NCBI GenBank assembly: GCA_009885795.1
Contig: VFKA01000015.1
Span: forward strand, 1 to 49,667
Direction of reading: 5' to 3'
DNA from: Rhodospirillales bacterium
GTDB lineage: Bacteria; Pseudomonadota; Alphaproteobacteria; Dongiales; Dongiaceae
DNA: 49,667 nt
The notes below the pieces were generated by a model, which did no database searches, was not told the origin of the DNA, and saw nothing but the letters and a program-made list of their open reading frames with translations. This document shows, in pieces, positions 32,396 through 40,904 of the stretch (its first letter is position 1; each line of letters starts with the position of its first letter). Position numbers and translations under genes: made by a program.

Positions 32396-33745
32396 TCATG
32401 CCTGCTCCGAGGGCGCGATGAACCGCTCCAGCCAATGGATGTCGTAATCGCCGTTCAGGAAATTGGGCGCGCCCATCAACCGGCGGTGCAGCGGAATGGT
32501 GGTCTCGACGCCGCCGACGACGAACTCCTCCAAGGCGCGGCGCAACCGCATCAGGCATTCGTTGCGGGTTCCGCCGTGCACGATCAGCTTGGCGATCAGG
32601 CTGTCGTAATGCGGCGGCACGGCATAGCCGGCATAGAGGGCCGAATCGACCCGCACGCCGAGCCCGCCCGGCGCATGGTAGTCGGCGACGGTACCGGGCG
32701 AGGGCCGGAAGGTGTCCGGGTTTTCGGCGTTGACGCGGCATTCGACGGCATGGCCGGTAAAGACGATGTCCTCTTGCGTCATGCCCAGCGGCGCGCCGGC
32801 GGCGATGCGGATTTGTTCGCGCACGAGGTCGATGCCGGTGATCATTTCGGATATCGTATGCTCGACCTGAAGCCGGGTGTTCATCTCGATGAAAAAGAAC
32901 TCGCCGTCCTCGAACAGGAATTCGATCGTGCCGGCGCTGCGATAATCGAGACGGCGCGCCGCATCGACGGCGCGCGCGGCGATCATGGCGCGCTCGGTGC
33001 GGTTGAGTCCGGGCGAGGGGGCCTCCTCGACGAGTTTCTGGTGCCGGCGTTGCAGCGAGCAGTCGCGCTCGCCCAAATGGACGACGTGGCCCTGGCCGTC
33101 GCCCAGGAGCTGAACTTCGATGTGGCGCGGGTGGGTCAGGTACTTTTCGATATAGACGGCGTCGTTGCCGAAATTCGCCTTCGACTCGGCCCGCGCCAGC
33201 GCCAGGGCCTGAACCATGTCGGCGGGGCTTTGCGCGACCTTCATGCCCTTGCCGCCGCCCCCGGCCGTCGCCTTGATGAGGACGGGATAGCCGATCTCGC
33301 CGGCGAGCCGGATGGCTTCGGCGTCGTCGCCGATCGCCCCTTCCGAGCCGGGCACCAGCGGCAGCCCGAGCGATTTTGCCGCCTGCTTGGCGGAAATCTT
33401 GTCGCCCATGAGCGCGATATGCTCGGGCGTCGGTCCGATGAAGACGATGTCGTGTTCTTCCACCATGGCGGCGAAGCGCGCGTTCTCGGCCAGGAAGCCG
33501 ATGCCGGGGTGGATCGCGTCGGCGCCGGATATGGTGGCGGCGGTGAGGATCGCGGGGATGTTCAGATAGCTGCCGCGCGCCGGCGGCGGGCCGATGCAGA
33601 CACTTTCATCCGCCAGGCGCACATGCATGGCGTTGGCGTCGGCGGTCGAATGCACCGCCACGGTGCGGATTCCCATTTCGCGGCAAGCGCGATGGATGCG
33701 CAGCGCGATCTCGCCGCGGTTGGCGATCAGGACCTTCTCGAACAT
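32396..33745 (-). CDS. accC: Acetyl-CoA carboxylase, biotin carboxylase subunit
   Basis: A 449-residue ATP-grasp enzyme that carboxylates the biotin on AccB, first step of fatty acid synthesis. The opening KVLIANRGEIALRIHRACRE is the biotin carboxylase signature. The glycine-rich ATP loop is TAGGGGKGMK. The NTRLQVEHTISEMITGIDLV segment and the ERDCSLQRRHQK motif are present. It follows accB by seven bases and belongs to the aroQ-accB-accC operon. Confidence 0.97.
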   Translation of the reverse strand: MFEKVLIANRGEIALRIHRACREMGIRTVAVHSTADANAMHVRLADESVCIGPPPARGSYLNIPAILTAATISGADAIHPGIGFLAENARFAAMVEEHDIVFIGPTPEHIALMGDKISAKQAAKSLGLPLVPGSEGAIGDDAEAIRLAGEIGYPVLIKATAGGGGKGMKVAQSPADMVQALALARAESKANFGNDAVYIEKYLTHPRHIEVQLLGDGQGHVVHLGERDCSLQRRHQKLVEEAPSPGLNRTERAMIAARAVDAARRLDYRSAGTIEFLFEDGEFFFIEMNTRLQVEHTISEMITGIDLVREQIRIAAGAPLGMTQEDIVFTGHAVECRVNAENPDTFRPSPGTVADYHAPGGLGVRVDSALYAGYAVPPHYDSLIAKLIVHGGTRNECLMRLRRALEEFVVGGVETTIPLHRRLMGAPNFLNGDYDIHWLERFIAPSEQA

Positions 33746-33752
33746 GCCCCGA

Positions 33753-34184
33753 TCACCGCACCACCATCAGCACTTCACCGAACTCGACCGGCTGGCCGTC
33801 GTTGACGCGAATCTCCTCGACCGTGCCGCCATGCGGGGCGGCGATGGGGTTCATGACTTTCATCGCCTCGATGATCAACAGGGTCTGGCCGGGGGTCACG
33901 ATGTCGCCAAGTTTGACGTAAGCGGCGCTGGACGGATCGGGCTTGGTATAGGCGGTGCCGACCAAGGGCGAGGTGACGGCGCCCGGCGGGGGACCATCGG
34001 ATGCGGTCGCCGCCGGGGTGGCGACAGGCACCGCCACCGGCGCCGCTGCGACAACGGGCACGCCGCCCTTGCCGACCCGAATGCGCTGGTCGCCGGCCTC
34101 GTACTCGATCTCGGTGAGGCCGGTCTCGTCCAGCAACAAGGCGAGCCGGCGCACCAATTCCGCGTCGACGTCGAACTTCGCCAT
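33753..34184 (-). CDS. accB: Acetyl-CoA carboxylase, biotin carboxyl carrier protein
   Basis: A 143-residue carrier that shuttles the carboxyl group between AccC and the transferase. The N-terminal helical part is followed by an alanine-, valine- and proline-rich linker (residues 44-66) and the biotinyl domain (about 68-143). The target lysine is in EAMKVMNP. Its ATG shares one base with the aroQ stop (TAATG) at 34184. accC starts seven bases downstream. The pair is regulated with aroQ, probably from a promoter upstream of aroQ. Confidence 0.97.
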   Translation of the reverse strand: MAKFDVDAELVRRLALLLDETGLTEIEYEAGDQRIRVGKGGVPVVAAAPVAVPVATPAATASDGPPPGAVTSPLVGTAYTKPDPSSAAYVKLGDIVTPGQTLLIIEAMKVMNPIAAPHGGTVEEIRVNDGQPVEFGEVLMVVR

Positions 34185-34642
34185 TACGCAATCCCCTTGC
34201 CGGCGACGAGGCGTGCCATCGCCCGCAGCGCCAACTCGTAGCCCTGGCCGCCGAAGCCGCAGATGACACCTTGCGCCACCGGGCTCACATAGGATTGGTG
34301 GCGGAACACCTCGCGCTGAAAGATGTTCGACAGGTGAACCTCGATGACCGGCAGGCCAACGGCGCGAAGCGCGTCGTGAATGGCGATCGAGGTGTGGGTC
34401 AACGCACCGGCGTTCACGATCATGCCGCTGGCCTTCCCTCGCGCCTTCTGGATCCAGTCCACGATCTCGCCTTCATGATTGGATTGCCGGAATTCGATCG
34501 CAAGTCCCAGTTGCTTGGCGCATTGGCGCGCGGACTTCTCGATGTCGGCGAGCGTCTCCTTGCCGTAGATCGCCTGCTCGCGCGATCCCAGCAAGTTGAG
34601 GTTCGGGCCGTTGAGGATGATGACAGTGGGAGCTTTCGCCAC
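34184..34642 (-). CDS. aroQ: Type II 3-dehydroquinate dehydratase
   Basis: A 152-residue enzyme of the shikimate pathway that dehydrates 3-dehydroquinate. The [12 protein letters not shown] motif, the YG tyrosine loop, the [15 protein letters not shown] catalytic region and the [13 protein letters not shown] block are all present. The start is uncertain: a GTG at 34642 gives [19 protein letters not shown], matching the family, with GGAGA about ten bases upstream. An ATG at 34678 adds 12 residues. I prefer 34642. It is the first gene of aroQ-accB-accC and overlaps accB by one base. Confidence 0.92.
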   Translation of the reverse strand: MAKAPTVIILNGPNLNLLGSREQAIYGKETLADIEKSARQCAKQLGLAIEFRQSNHEGEIVDWIQKARGKASGMIVNAGALTHTSIAIHDALRAVGLPVIEVHLSNIFQREVFRHQSYVSPVAQGVICGFGGQGYELALRAMARLVAGKGIA

Positions 34643-34811
34643 CGGTCCCGTTCTCCGTTGAGATGTCGCGCTCGGCATGAAACACGCCTTATAGCACGGG
34701 CCCGAACCGGGCTGCTAGGTGCGGTTGACTCGGGTCCGCCGCCCCGGGAGACTTGGCGCCCGGGACATTGAACAGCGTACTGAAACAGGCGGGACTGAAG
34801 GAGAAGCGTCG

Positions 34812-35018
34812 ATGCGCTATGCCATCGTCATCGAAAAGGCCGGCAACAACGTCTCGGCCCATGTGCCCGACCTGCCTGGTTGCGTCGCCACCGGACCGAG
34901 CGTAACGGCGGTCGAGGAAGAGATTCGCGCGGCCATCCGTTTTCACCTCGAAGGGCTGCGGGCCGACGGCGCGCTCATTCCGGCGCCAACCAGCCTCGCC
35001 GAGTACGTCGAGGCATAG
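34812..35018 (+). CDS. HicB-like (UPF0150) small protein without visible HicA partner
   Basis: A 68-residue protein of the HicB antitoxin/UPF0150 fold. It opens MRYAIVIEKAGNNVSAHVPD, with DLPGCVATGPSV as the family core and a helix EEIRAAIRFHLEGL. GGAG lies upstream of the ATG at 34812. HicB antitoxins normally sit beside a 60-80 residue HicA RNase toxin. No HicA-like frame is visible within 130 bases on either side, so it appears to be an orphan. Such stand-alone members are common and may not be antitoxins. It lacks the C-terminal DNA-binding domain of longer HicB proteins. Confidence 0.75.
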   Translation: MRYAIVIEKAGNNVSAHVPDLPGCVATGPSVTAVEEEIRAAIRFHLEGLRADGALIPAPTSLAEYVEA

Positions 35019-35037
35019 CGAGCGGTTCAGGCTTCCC

Positions 35038-36339
35038 CTAGCGCCCGCGCCGGTCGTTCCAATCGTGGTGGGCCATGTAGAGGGGCACGAACCAGGGCCG
35101 GCCCCAATAATAAAACGCGGTCGGAAAATCCCGGTCGTCGAAGAGGCTGGGCGCTTCGCGCGATCCCAGGATTTTTTGCGCCGCCTTGTGGCCGAGCCAG
35201 GTTCCCATCGGCAGCCCGGCGAAGCAGTAGCCGAGAGCATGGTGCACGCCGTCGGCAACGCCGACATGCGGAAACAAATCGAAAGAGGCGCTGCATTGGC
35301 CGCTCCAGGCATGCGACAGCTTGATACCGGCCAGATCGGGAGCGATGCGCGCGAGCCGGGCGTGCAGCTTGCGCGCCTTGGCGCGAAGGTTCGCCGCCGG
35401 CCCGCCGGTGAAGCCGCCGATCAAGATACGGGTGCCATCGGGCGACGGCCTCATATAGCTAAGGTTGTTGTTGTAGTCGTGAAAGAGTCGCTTGTTCGGC
35501 AGAACGCGCGCCATCCGATCCGCCGCCAGCGGTTCCGTCGCCGCCATGAAGCCGTGAAACGGCACCACCCGGCGGCGCAGCCATGGCGTCGCCCGCCCGG
35601 TGTAGCCGTTGGTTGCCACCAGCACGTCGCGGGCCTTCACACGGCCACGTCCGGTGACGACGTCGAAACCATCGGATCGCCGCTCGATCCCCAGCACGGG
35701 CGTATGGGCGAAGAGCTCGGCGCCGGCGCTGGCGACGCGGTCGAGCAGGCCCTGGTGATAGAGACCGGGATGGAGCCCCGCATGATCCGGGATCAACCGC
35801 CCGCCGCTATAGAGGTCGGACCCGATCTCGCCCCGCATCGCGGCGCGGTCGAGGAGGTGCGCCTCGTCGCCCAGATGCTTGCGCTTCAAATCGGCGTCCT
35901 TCGCCATCGATTCATAGTGCGAAGGGAAAAGCGCGCCCTGAAGGCGGCCGCATTGCACCAATTTGCAGTCGATCTGTTCCTCGCGGACGATGCCGAGCAC
36001 ATGGTCGAACGCCGCCCGCATTTCGCGGTAGATGGCGACGCCTCGGGTCACGCCGTGCTTTTCAATGAGCTCGCCGAGCCCGTGTTTCAACGTGCGCCCG
36101 ACAAACCCGGCGTTGCGCGTACTCGCGCCGAAGCCGAGGTCGCTTGCGTCCAACACCGCGACGCTACGCCCGGCCCGGACCAGATCGAGCGCGGCGCTGA
36201 GGCCCGTATAACCCGACCCGACGATGGCGACGTCGATGCTGGCCGGCGGCGCGCGTTCAGCCAAACGCGGGCGCGGCGCCGCGTCCCACCAATAGGGCGT
36301 TTCCTTGAAATCCGGCGCGAGCAAGTCCGGTAGGGGCAT
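35038..36339 (-). CDS. FAD-dependent amine/amino-acid oxidoreductase (DAO family)
   Basis: A 433-residue flavoprotein similar to PuuB/OrdL-type oxidases. The dinucleotide motif VAIVGSGYTGLSAALDLVRAG is near residues 37-57. The STRNAGFVGRTL segment typical of this branch follows. The C-terminal FAD contact appears as HALGYCFAGLPMGTWLG. The likely reaction is oxidation of a secondary amine or D-amino acid, but the substrate is unknown. Its ATG overlaps the upstream SDR stop by one base (TGATG). The pair lies between the dsbA-like gene and aroQ, interrupted by the HicB-like gene on the other strand. Confidence 0.85.
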   Translation of the reverse strand: MPLPDLLAPDFKETPYWWDAAPRPRLAERAPPASIDVAIVGSGYTGLSAALDLVRAGRSVAVLDASDLGFGASTRNAGFVGRTLKHGLGELIEKHGVTRGVAIYREMRAAFDHVLGIVREEQIDCKLVQCGRLQGALFPSHYESMAKDADLKRKHLGDEAHLLDRAAMRGEIGSDLYSGGRLIPDHAGLHPGLYHQGLLDRVASAGAELFAHTPVLGIERRSDGFDVVTGRGRVKARDVLVATNGYTGRATPWLRRRVVPFHGFMAATEPLAADRMARVLPNKRLFHDYNNNLSYMRPSPDGTRILIGGFTGGPAANLRAKARKLHARLARIAPDLAGIKLSHAWSGQCSASFDLFPHVGVADGVHHALGYCFAGLPMGTWLGHKAAQKILGSREAPSLFDDRDFPTAFYYWGRPWFVPLYMAHHDWNDRRGR

Positions 36340-37097
36340 CAACCGCCCATCGACATGCCACCGTTGACCCGCAAGGTTTGCCCGGTGATGTAGGCGGCAT
36401 CGTCGGAAGCCAGGAACGCCATCGCCGCGGCGATTTCCTCCGGCTTGCCGTAGCGGCGCATCGGCACGAGATGCAACGCCGCCTCGAGCCCGGCGGGGTC
36501 GATCTCGCCCAGCATCTCGGTCGCGATGTAGCCGGGCGACACCGAATTGACAGTGATGCCGTGGCGCGCCATCTCGGCGGCGATCGGGCGCAGCATCATG
36601 GCGATGCCGCCTTTCGAGGCGGTGCAGACGGAATATTTGTTGCCGCCGAAATCGGCGATCTCGTTGATGCAGGAGCCAGTCGCGATGACGCGGCCGAATT
36701 TCCGCGACATCATGTGCGGCAGGACGGCCTGGCAGACATTGAAGAAGCCATGCAAATTGGTCTCGATCGCGCTGGTCCAATCCTCGGCGGTGCTGTCGAC
36801 GAATGGCTTGTCGATGATGATTCCGGCATTGCTCACCAGGATGTCGACCTTGCCGAACGCCTTTATGGTTTCGCCGACCAGACGGTCGGCCTCGGCGCGT
36901 TTGGACACGTCGGCCTTGACCACGATGGCCTCGCCGCCGGCCTTGCGGATATCGGCGGCGACGGCTTCCGCCTTTTCCCTCTGGGTGACGTAGTTCACCG
37001 TCACCTTGGCGCCATCGCCGGCAAAACGCAGGGCGATGGCCTTGCCGATCCCGCGCGCGCTGCCGGTGACGATGGCGCTTCTGTTGTCGAGCCGCAT
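36339..37097 (-). CDS. FabG-like SDR family protein with altered catalytic tyrosine position
   Basis: A 252-residue classical short-chain dehydrogenase. The cofactor motif TGSARGIGKA is at residues 11-20 and NAG is at 90-92. Serine 142 is the expected catalytic serine. The segment from 154 reads KYSVCTASKGG. In the usual YxxxK pattern the residue four before the lysine (162) is tyrosine; here it is cysteine 158 (codon TGC at 36624-36626). Tyrosine 155 lies three residues earlier. It may be inactive, use Tyr155 with a shifted geometry, or have an unusual activity. The end, VNGGMSMGG, is normal. It overlaps the FAD oxidase gene by one base, so the two are coupled. Confidence 0.85.
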   Translation of the reverse strand: MRLDNRSAIVTGSARGIGKAIALRFAGDGAKVTVNYVTQREKAEAVAADIRKAGGEAIVVKADVSKRAEADRLVGETIKAFGKVDILVSNAGIIIDKPFVDSTAEDWTSAIETNLHGFFNVCQAVLPHMMSRKFGRVIATGSCINEIADFGGNKYSVCTASKGGIAMMLRPIAAEMARHGITVNSVSPGYIATEMLGEIDPAGLEAALHLVPMRRYGKPEEIAAAMAFLASDDAAYITGQTLRVNGGMSMGG

Positions 37098-37112
37098 GGG
37101 TATGTCCTTGGA

Positions 37113-37862
37113 TTAGCTTTTTCGCTCGGCGTTGACGATGGCCATCATCTCAACTATGGCGACGGCGCCGGGGATAAGGCGGTCGCCGACGATGAACGCG
37201 GGCGTTCCCGTGATCTTGAGCGCGCCGGCGAGCTCGTTGTTGCGCCGGATCATCTCGGCGATGGCGGGATCGGCCATGTCTTTTCGCAATCTCTCGACGT
37301 CGATCCCCAATTCGCCGGCGATGGCCAGCACCGTGTCGTTGCCGAGCTGGCCCTTGTGCGCCATCAGGGCGACGTGAAAGTCGCGGTACTTTCCCTGCCG
37401 CTGCGCCGCCAACGCCGCGGTGGCGGCGAACTCCGATTCCGGCCCCAGGATCGGGAACTCCTTGAACACGATGCGCACATTGCCGTCGGCCTCGAGCGCG
37501 TCGATGAATGCCTTGGCCATCGACTTGCAGTAGGGGCAGCGGTAGTCGAAGAACTCCACCACCGTGATATCGCCGTCGGGATTGCCGGCGACGGGCGCCG
37601 CCGGATCGTTGACGAGAGCGTCCTTGTTGGCGATGACCGCCGCTTGTTGTTCCGATTCGCCCGACGCCTGTTGGCGGGCTTCCATGGCGCGGACCGAATC
37701 GAGGATCACCTCCGGATGGGCCATGATGTAGTCGTGAACGAGCTTCTCGATCGCCTGCTCTTGGGCCGGCGACAGCGCCTCCTGCGCCGTGGCGGCAAGG
37801 GGCATCAACACCATCGCCCCGATGAGGGCGGCGGTCCTGCAAAATCGAAGTGCCCGCGTCAT
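37113..37862 (-). CDS. DsbA family thiol oxidoreductase (exported)
   Basis: A 249-residue periplasmic thioredoxin-fold protein. The signal peptide spans about residues 1-27 (ending PLAATAQ). A short helical linker follows, then the DsbA-type domain with CPYC at about 109-112. A cis-proline segment GTPAFIVGDRLIPG is near the C-terminus. The arrangement, with an N-terminal dimerisation-like helix, resembles Com1/BdbD-type proteins. I chose the ATG at 37862 since GAGG lies nine bases upstream; an in-frame ATG at 37877 has none. It follows the M48 protease gene in the same direction, and the two could act together in envelope protein quality control. Confidence 0.9.
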   Translation of the reverse strand: MTRALRFCRTAALIGAMVLMPLAATAQEALSPAQEQAIEKLVHDYIMAHPEVILDSVRAMEARQQASGESEQQAAVIANKDALVNDPAAPVAGNPDGDITVVEFFDYRCPYCKSMAKAFIDALEADGNVRIVFKEFPILGPESEFAATAALAAQRQGKYRDFHVALMAHKGQLGNDTVLAIAGELGIDVERLRKDMADPAIAEMIRRNNELAGALKITGTPAFIVGDRLIPGAVAIVEMMAIVNAERKS

Positions 37863-37904
37863 GGCCGATATCCTCATCCGAAGGGGTGAACAATGACGCC
37901 GATC

Positions 37905-39251
37905 CTAACCCGCTCCGGCGCCGGCGGAACCCAAAATATCGTTTGCCCGCAACCAGCCGGATGTCCCCTCGGGCAATTGCTGCAAGGCGCGCTCGGCCTG
38001 TTCCCGGGCTTCCTTGCGATTGCCCCGTGCCATCGAGGCCTCGGCGAGCGCCAAGGCCGCCATCCCGAGCTGACCGTCGCGCCCATAGGCGACCGCGAGC
38101 AGCCGCCAAGCCGGCGGATAGCGCGGCTCGCGAGCGGTAACTTGTTCAAGAAGAACGATGGCTTTCTGGTTCTGAACCGAGTCCTCGAGCGCGACTTGCG
38201 ACTGCGCAAAGGCGAACTGAATCAACGGCTCGTTCGGTGCCAGCGCCGCCGCATTCCCGTTCTCGATCAGCGACTCGGGGATGCGCCCATGTTCGTATAG
38301 CATCTGGCCTTTCAATTCATGGAAGTACGCGTCTTTCGGATTCTCGGCGATCAAGGAATCGATCAAGGGTATGGCCGTGCCAAGATCGCTCGCCCGATAA
38401 TAGGCGATGGCGCGCGCATAGCGGGCATCGAGGCCGGTGTTGGATTCCGGATAGCGGCGCAGGGTCTCCGCCAAGGGTTCGATGAACCCGACCAGCTTCG
38501 CGACGGCGCGGCGCATGGCGATCTCGCGGCCGGGGCGCTCGGGAACGTCGGTGAAGGGCGATACGGCGAGGTGCTGCCTGACGGCCTCCAGCCGCTCCGC
38601 GCTCAAGGGGTGCGTGCGCAGATAGGGATTCTGCAGGCCCGCCATCAGCACGTCCTGGTGCTGCAAGACGATGAGATTGTCGGCCATGCCTTTCGCCGAC
38701 TGTCCTGTTGCATCGAGCAGTTGCAGGGCCGCCTGATCGGCGGCCGATTCCTGCTGGCGGGTGAACTGCAGCATCGACTGTTGCGCCATTGCCTGGCCGG
38801 CGCCGACGATGGCCGTGCCGGCGCCGGCTTGGCCGCCGACCATGGCGGCGCCGACGCCAAGGACGAACCCGATGATCGATTCGATCGACGCGGTCTCCAT
38901 GGCCTCCTGACCTTGAATGAGGTGGCCGCCGGCGATATGGCCGGTTTCATGCGCGATCACGCCTATGAGTTGTCCCGGCGATTCGCTGCGAACGATGAGT
39001 CCGGTGTGCAGGAACAGGTTCATCCCGCCGGCGACGAAGGCATTGAATCGGTCGTCCTTGACGAGATAGATACGCACGCTCTCGGGGTCCAGCCCGGCGG
39101 CCTCGAACAGTGGCGCGGAAAAATCGGCGATGGTACGCTCGATCTCGGCGTCGCGAATGTATCCGGGCCGGTCGTTGTCCGCGCTCGCGGGTGTGGCGCC
39201 GGCCAGCACCATCGCCCCAATGTAGAGAAGCCCAATGAAACGTGTGAGCAA
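37905..39251 (-). CDS. M48 family metalloprotease with TPR repeats (BepA-like)
   Basis: A 448-residue exported protease. A signal peptide covers about residues 1-24 (ending TPASA). The HETGH zinc site is near residue 100 and the third ligand is in QQESAADQAAL. The C-terminal half is a series of tetratricopeptide-like helix pairs (about residues 270-430). BepA of E. coli degrades misassembled outer-membrane proteins. The reading frame starts at a TTG (39251) with no clear ribosome site, and its first codons overlap the start of the divergent lipoprotein gene. The signal peptide supports a start near here. Confidence 0.9.
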   Translation of the reverse strand: MLTRFIGLLYIGAMVLAGATPASADNDRPGYIRDAEIERTIADFSAPLFEAAGLDPESVRIYLVKDDRFNAFVAGGMNLFLHTGLIVRSESPGQLIGVIAHETGHIAGGHLIQGQEAMETASIESIIGFVLGVGAAMVGGQAGAGTAIVGAGQAMAQQSMLQFTRQQESAADQAALQLLDATGQSAKGMADNLIVLQHQDVLMAGLQNPYLRTHPLSAERLEAVRQHLAVSPFTDVPERPGREIAMRRAVAKLVGFIEPLAETLRRYPESNTGLDARYARAIAYYRASDLGTAIPLIDSLIAENPKDAYFHELKGQMLYEHGRIPESLIENGNAAALAPNEPLIQFAFAQSQVALEDSVQNQKAIVLLEQVTAREPRYPPAWRLLAVAYGRDGQLGMAALALAEASMARGNRKEAREQAERALQQLPEGTSGWLRANDILGSAGAGAG

Positions 39252-40884
39252 GGTAATGATCCAAGGATTGTATGCGGAAACTGGGCGTCACGGGTTCTGG
39301 TGTCAACGTCTCTTTTCGCTGGCGATCGCGCTGGCCCTGGCGTCTTGCGGCCCTACCGCGCCGGTCGGCATCATCGGCAGCGTCGAGGGTTTTGCCGGTG
39401 CCGTCGCCGCCGACGAGCCGCGCGCGGCGACCATTGCCCGCGACGTGCTGTCGGCGGGCGGTACCGCCGCGGACGCCGCGGTGGCGCTCTATTTCGCCAT
39501 GGCGGTGACGCTGCCCTCTTCCGCCTCGCTGGGCGGTGGCGGCGTATGCATCGTGCACGACCCCGAGAACCGGGTGACCGAAGCCATCGATTTCATGCCG
39601 CGGCCGGCCGCGGCCGGGCGCGTCGGCATACCCTCGGTGGCGCGCGGCATGGCGGCGCTCCATGCCCGTTACGGTCGCTTGCGCTGGGAGCAGTTGCTGG
39701 TGTCGGCCGAAAACCTGGCGCGCTTCGGCACGCCGATGAGCCGCGCGCTGGCGCGCGAGGTGGCGACGGCCGGGGACGCCCTGCTGGCCGATCCGAGTAC
39801 CCGGCGCGTGTTCACCGCCGAGGACGGGACCTTGCTGGATGAAGGCGATCCGTTGAAGCAGCCGGAACTCGCCAGCGTCCTTCAACAGATCCGCCAGAAA
39901 GGCGCCGGGGAACTTTACAGCGGCGTGGCCGCGCGCACGCTGGCGCAAGCCGCGGAATCGATCGGCGCGCCGCTGACGATCGCCGATCTGCGCGCGAGCA
40001 TCCCGCAATGGCGCGAAACCGTGCAGGTGCCCTGGGGCGACAATATTCTGCACTTCGCGCCGCCGCCCGCTTCGGGCGGTTTGGCCGCGGCCGAGCTCTT
40101 CCGGATTCTGACCGAAGCCGGCGACTTCGCCGCCGCATCGGCGCCCGAGCGCGCCCATCTCTTCGTCGAGGCGGCCAAGCGCGTGTTCGTCGATCGCGAG
40201 CGCTGGATGGCACCGGATGGCGGCGCCAAAGAACCGCCCGCCACCGTGGCGTCGGGGGACCGGGCGGATGCGTTGATGGCGACTTACGATTCGAACCGGG
40301 CGACGCCGGTCGAGACGTTGCAGCCGGGCTTGGCGGGCCGCCCGGAAAACCCCTGGGCCGCGAGCTTCGTGGTCGCCGACCACGATGGCAACGCCGTCGC
40401 GTGCAACGTGACCATGAACGAGCTCTTCGGAACCGCAAGGATGGCGCCGGGCACCGGAATCTTGCTGGCGCCCGCGCCGAACGCACGCGGGGCCGGCGCG
40501 ATATCGCTCGGGCCGGTCATCATGTCGAACACGCCGAATGGCGGATTCTATTTCGCCGGCGCCGCGTCCGGCGGCGGGACCGCGATCTCCGCCTTGGCGC
40601 GGGTCATGGTCGGCGTGCTCGACGCCGACGAATCCCTCGACGACGCCATGCGGGCGCCGCGGGTTCATCATAACGGCTTTCCGGATATCGCCTTCCACGA
40701 ACCGGGCGAGGATCCGGCGGCGCTCGCGGCGCTTGCCGAGCGCGGCCACCGGGTCGAGGAGCTCGGCATCATCGGCCGCGTCGAGGCCATCTGGTGCCCC
40801 GATTCCTTGCAAGGGAATGAATCGACCTGCAAGGTCGCGACCGACCCGCGCGTGGATGGGCTTGCCGTCGTCCTGTCGGAGTAA
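39235..40884 (+). CDS. Gamma-glutamyltransferase-like lipoprotein lacking the catalytic threonine
   Basis: A 549-residue member of the gamma-glutamyltransferase family (Ntn hydrolases). A lipobox ALASCG places a modifiable cysteine at residue 38, so it is probably an outer- or inner-membrane lipoprotein. True enzymes self-cleave before a threonine in a TTH motif, which then acts as nucleophile. Here the aligned positions are Ala375-Ala376-Ser377, just before FVVADHDGNAVAC. The SPGG-type loop reads AASGGG. It is therefore unlikely to cleave or act in the usual way, although the nearby serine might do so. The N-terminal lines before the lipobox are variable; an ATG at 39256 is an alternative start that avoids overlap with the M48 gene. 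Confidence 0.85.
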   Translation: MKRVSKVMIQGLYAETGRHGFWCQRLFSLAIALALASCGPTAPVGIIGSVEGFAGAVAADEPRAATIARDVLSAGGTAADAAVALYFAMAVTLPSSASLGGGGVCIVHDPENRVTEAIDFMPRPAAAGRVGIPSVARGMAALHARYGRLRWEQLLVSAENLARFGTPMSRALAREVATAGDALLADPSTRRVFTAEDGTLLDEGDPLKQPELASVLQQIRQKGAGELYSGVAARTLAQAAESIGAPLTIADLRASIPQWRETVQVPWGDNILHFAPPPASGGLAAAELFRILTEAGDFAAASAPERAHLFVEAAKRVFVDRERWMAPDGGAKEPPATVASGDRADALMATYDSNRATPVETLQPGLAGRPENPWAASFVVADHDGNAVACNVTMNELFGTARMAPGTGILLAPAPNARGAGAISLGPVIMSNTPNGGFYFAGAASGGGTAISALARVMVGVLDADESLDDAMRAPRVHHNGFPDIAFHEPGEDPAALAALAERGHRVEELGIIGRVEAIWCPDSLQGNESTCKVATDPRVDGLAVVLSE

Positions 40885-40904
40885 GTTGGGCGGAGTCATC
40901 GAGA

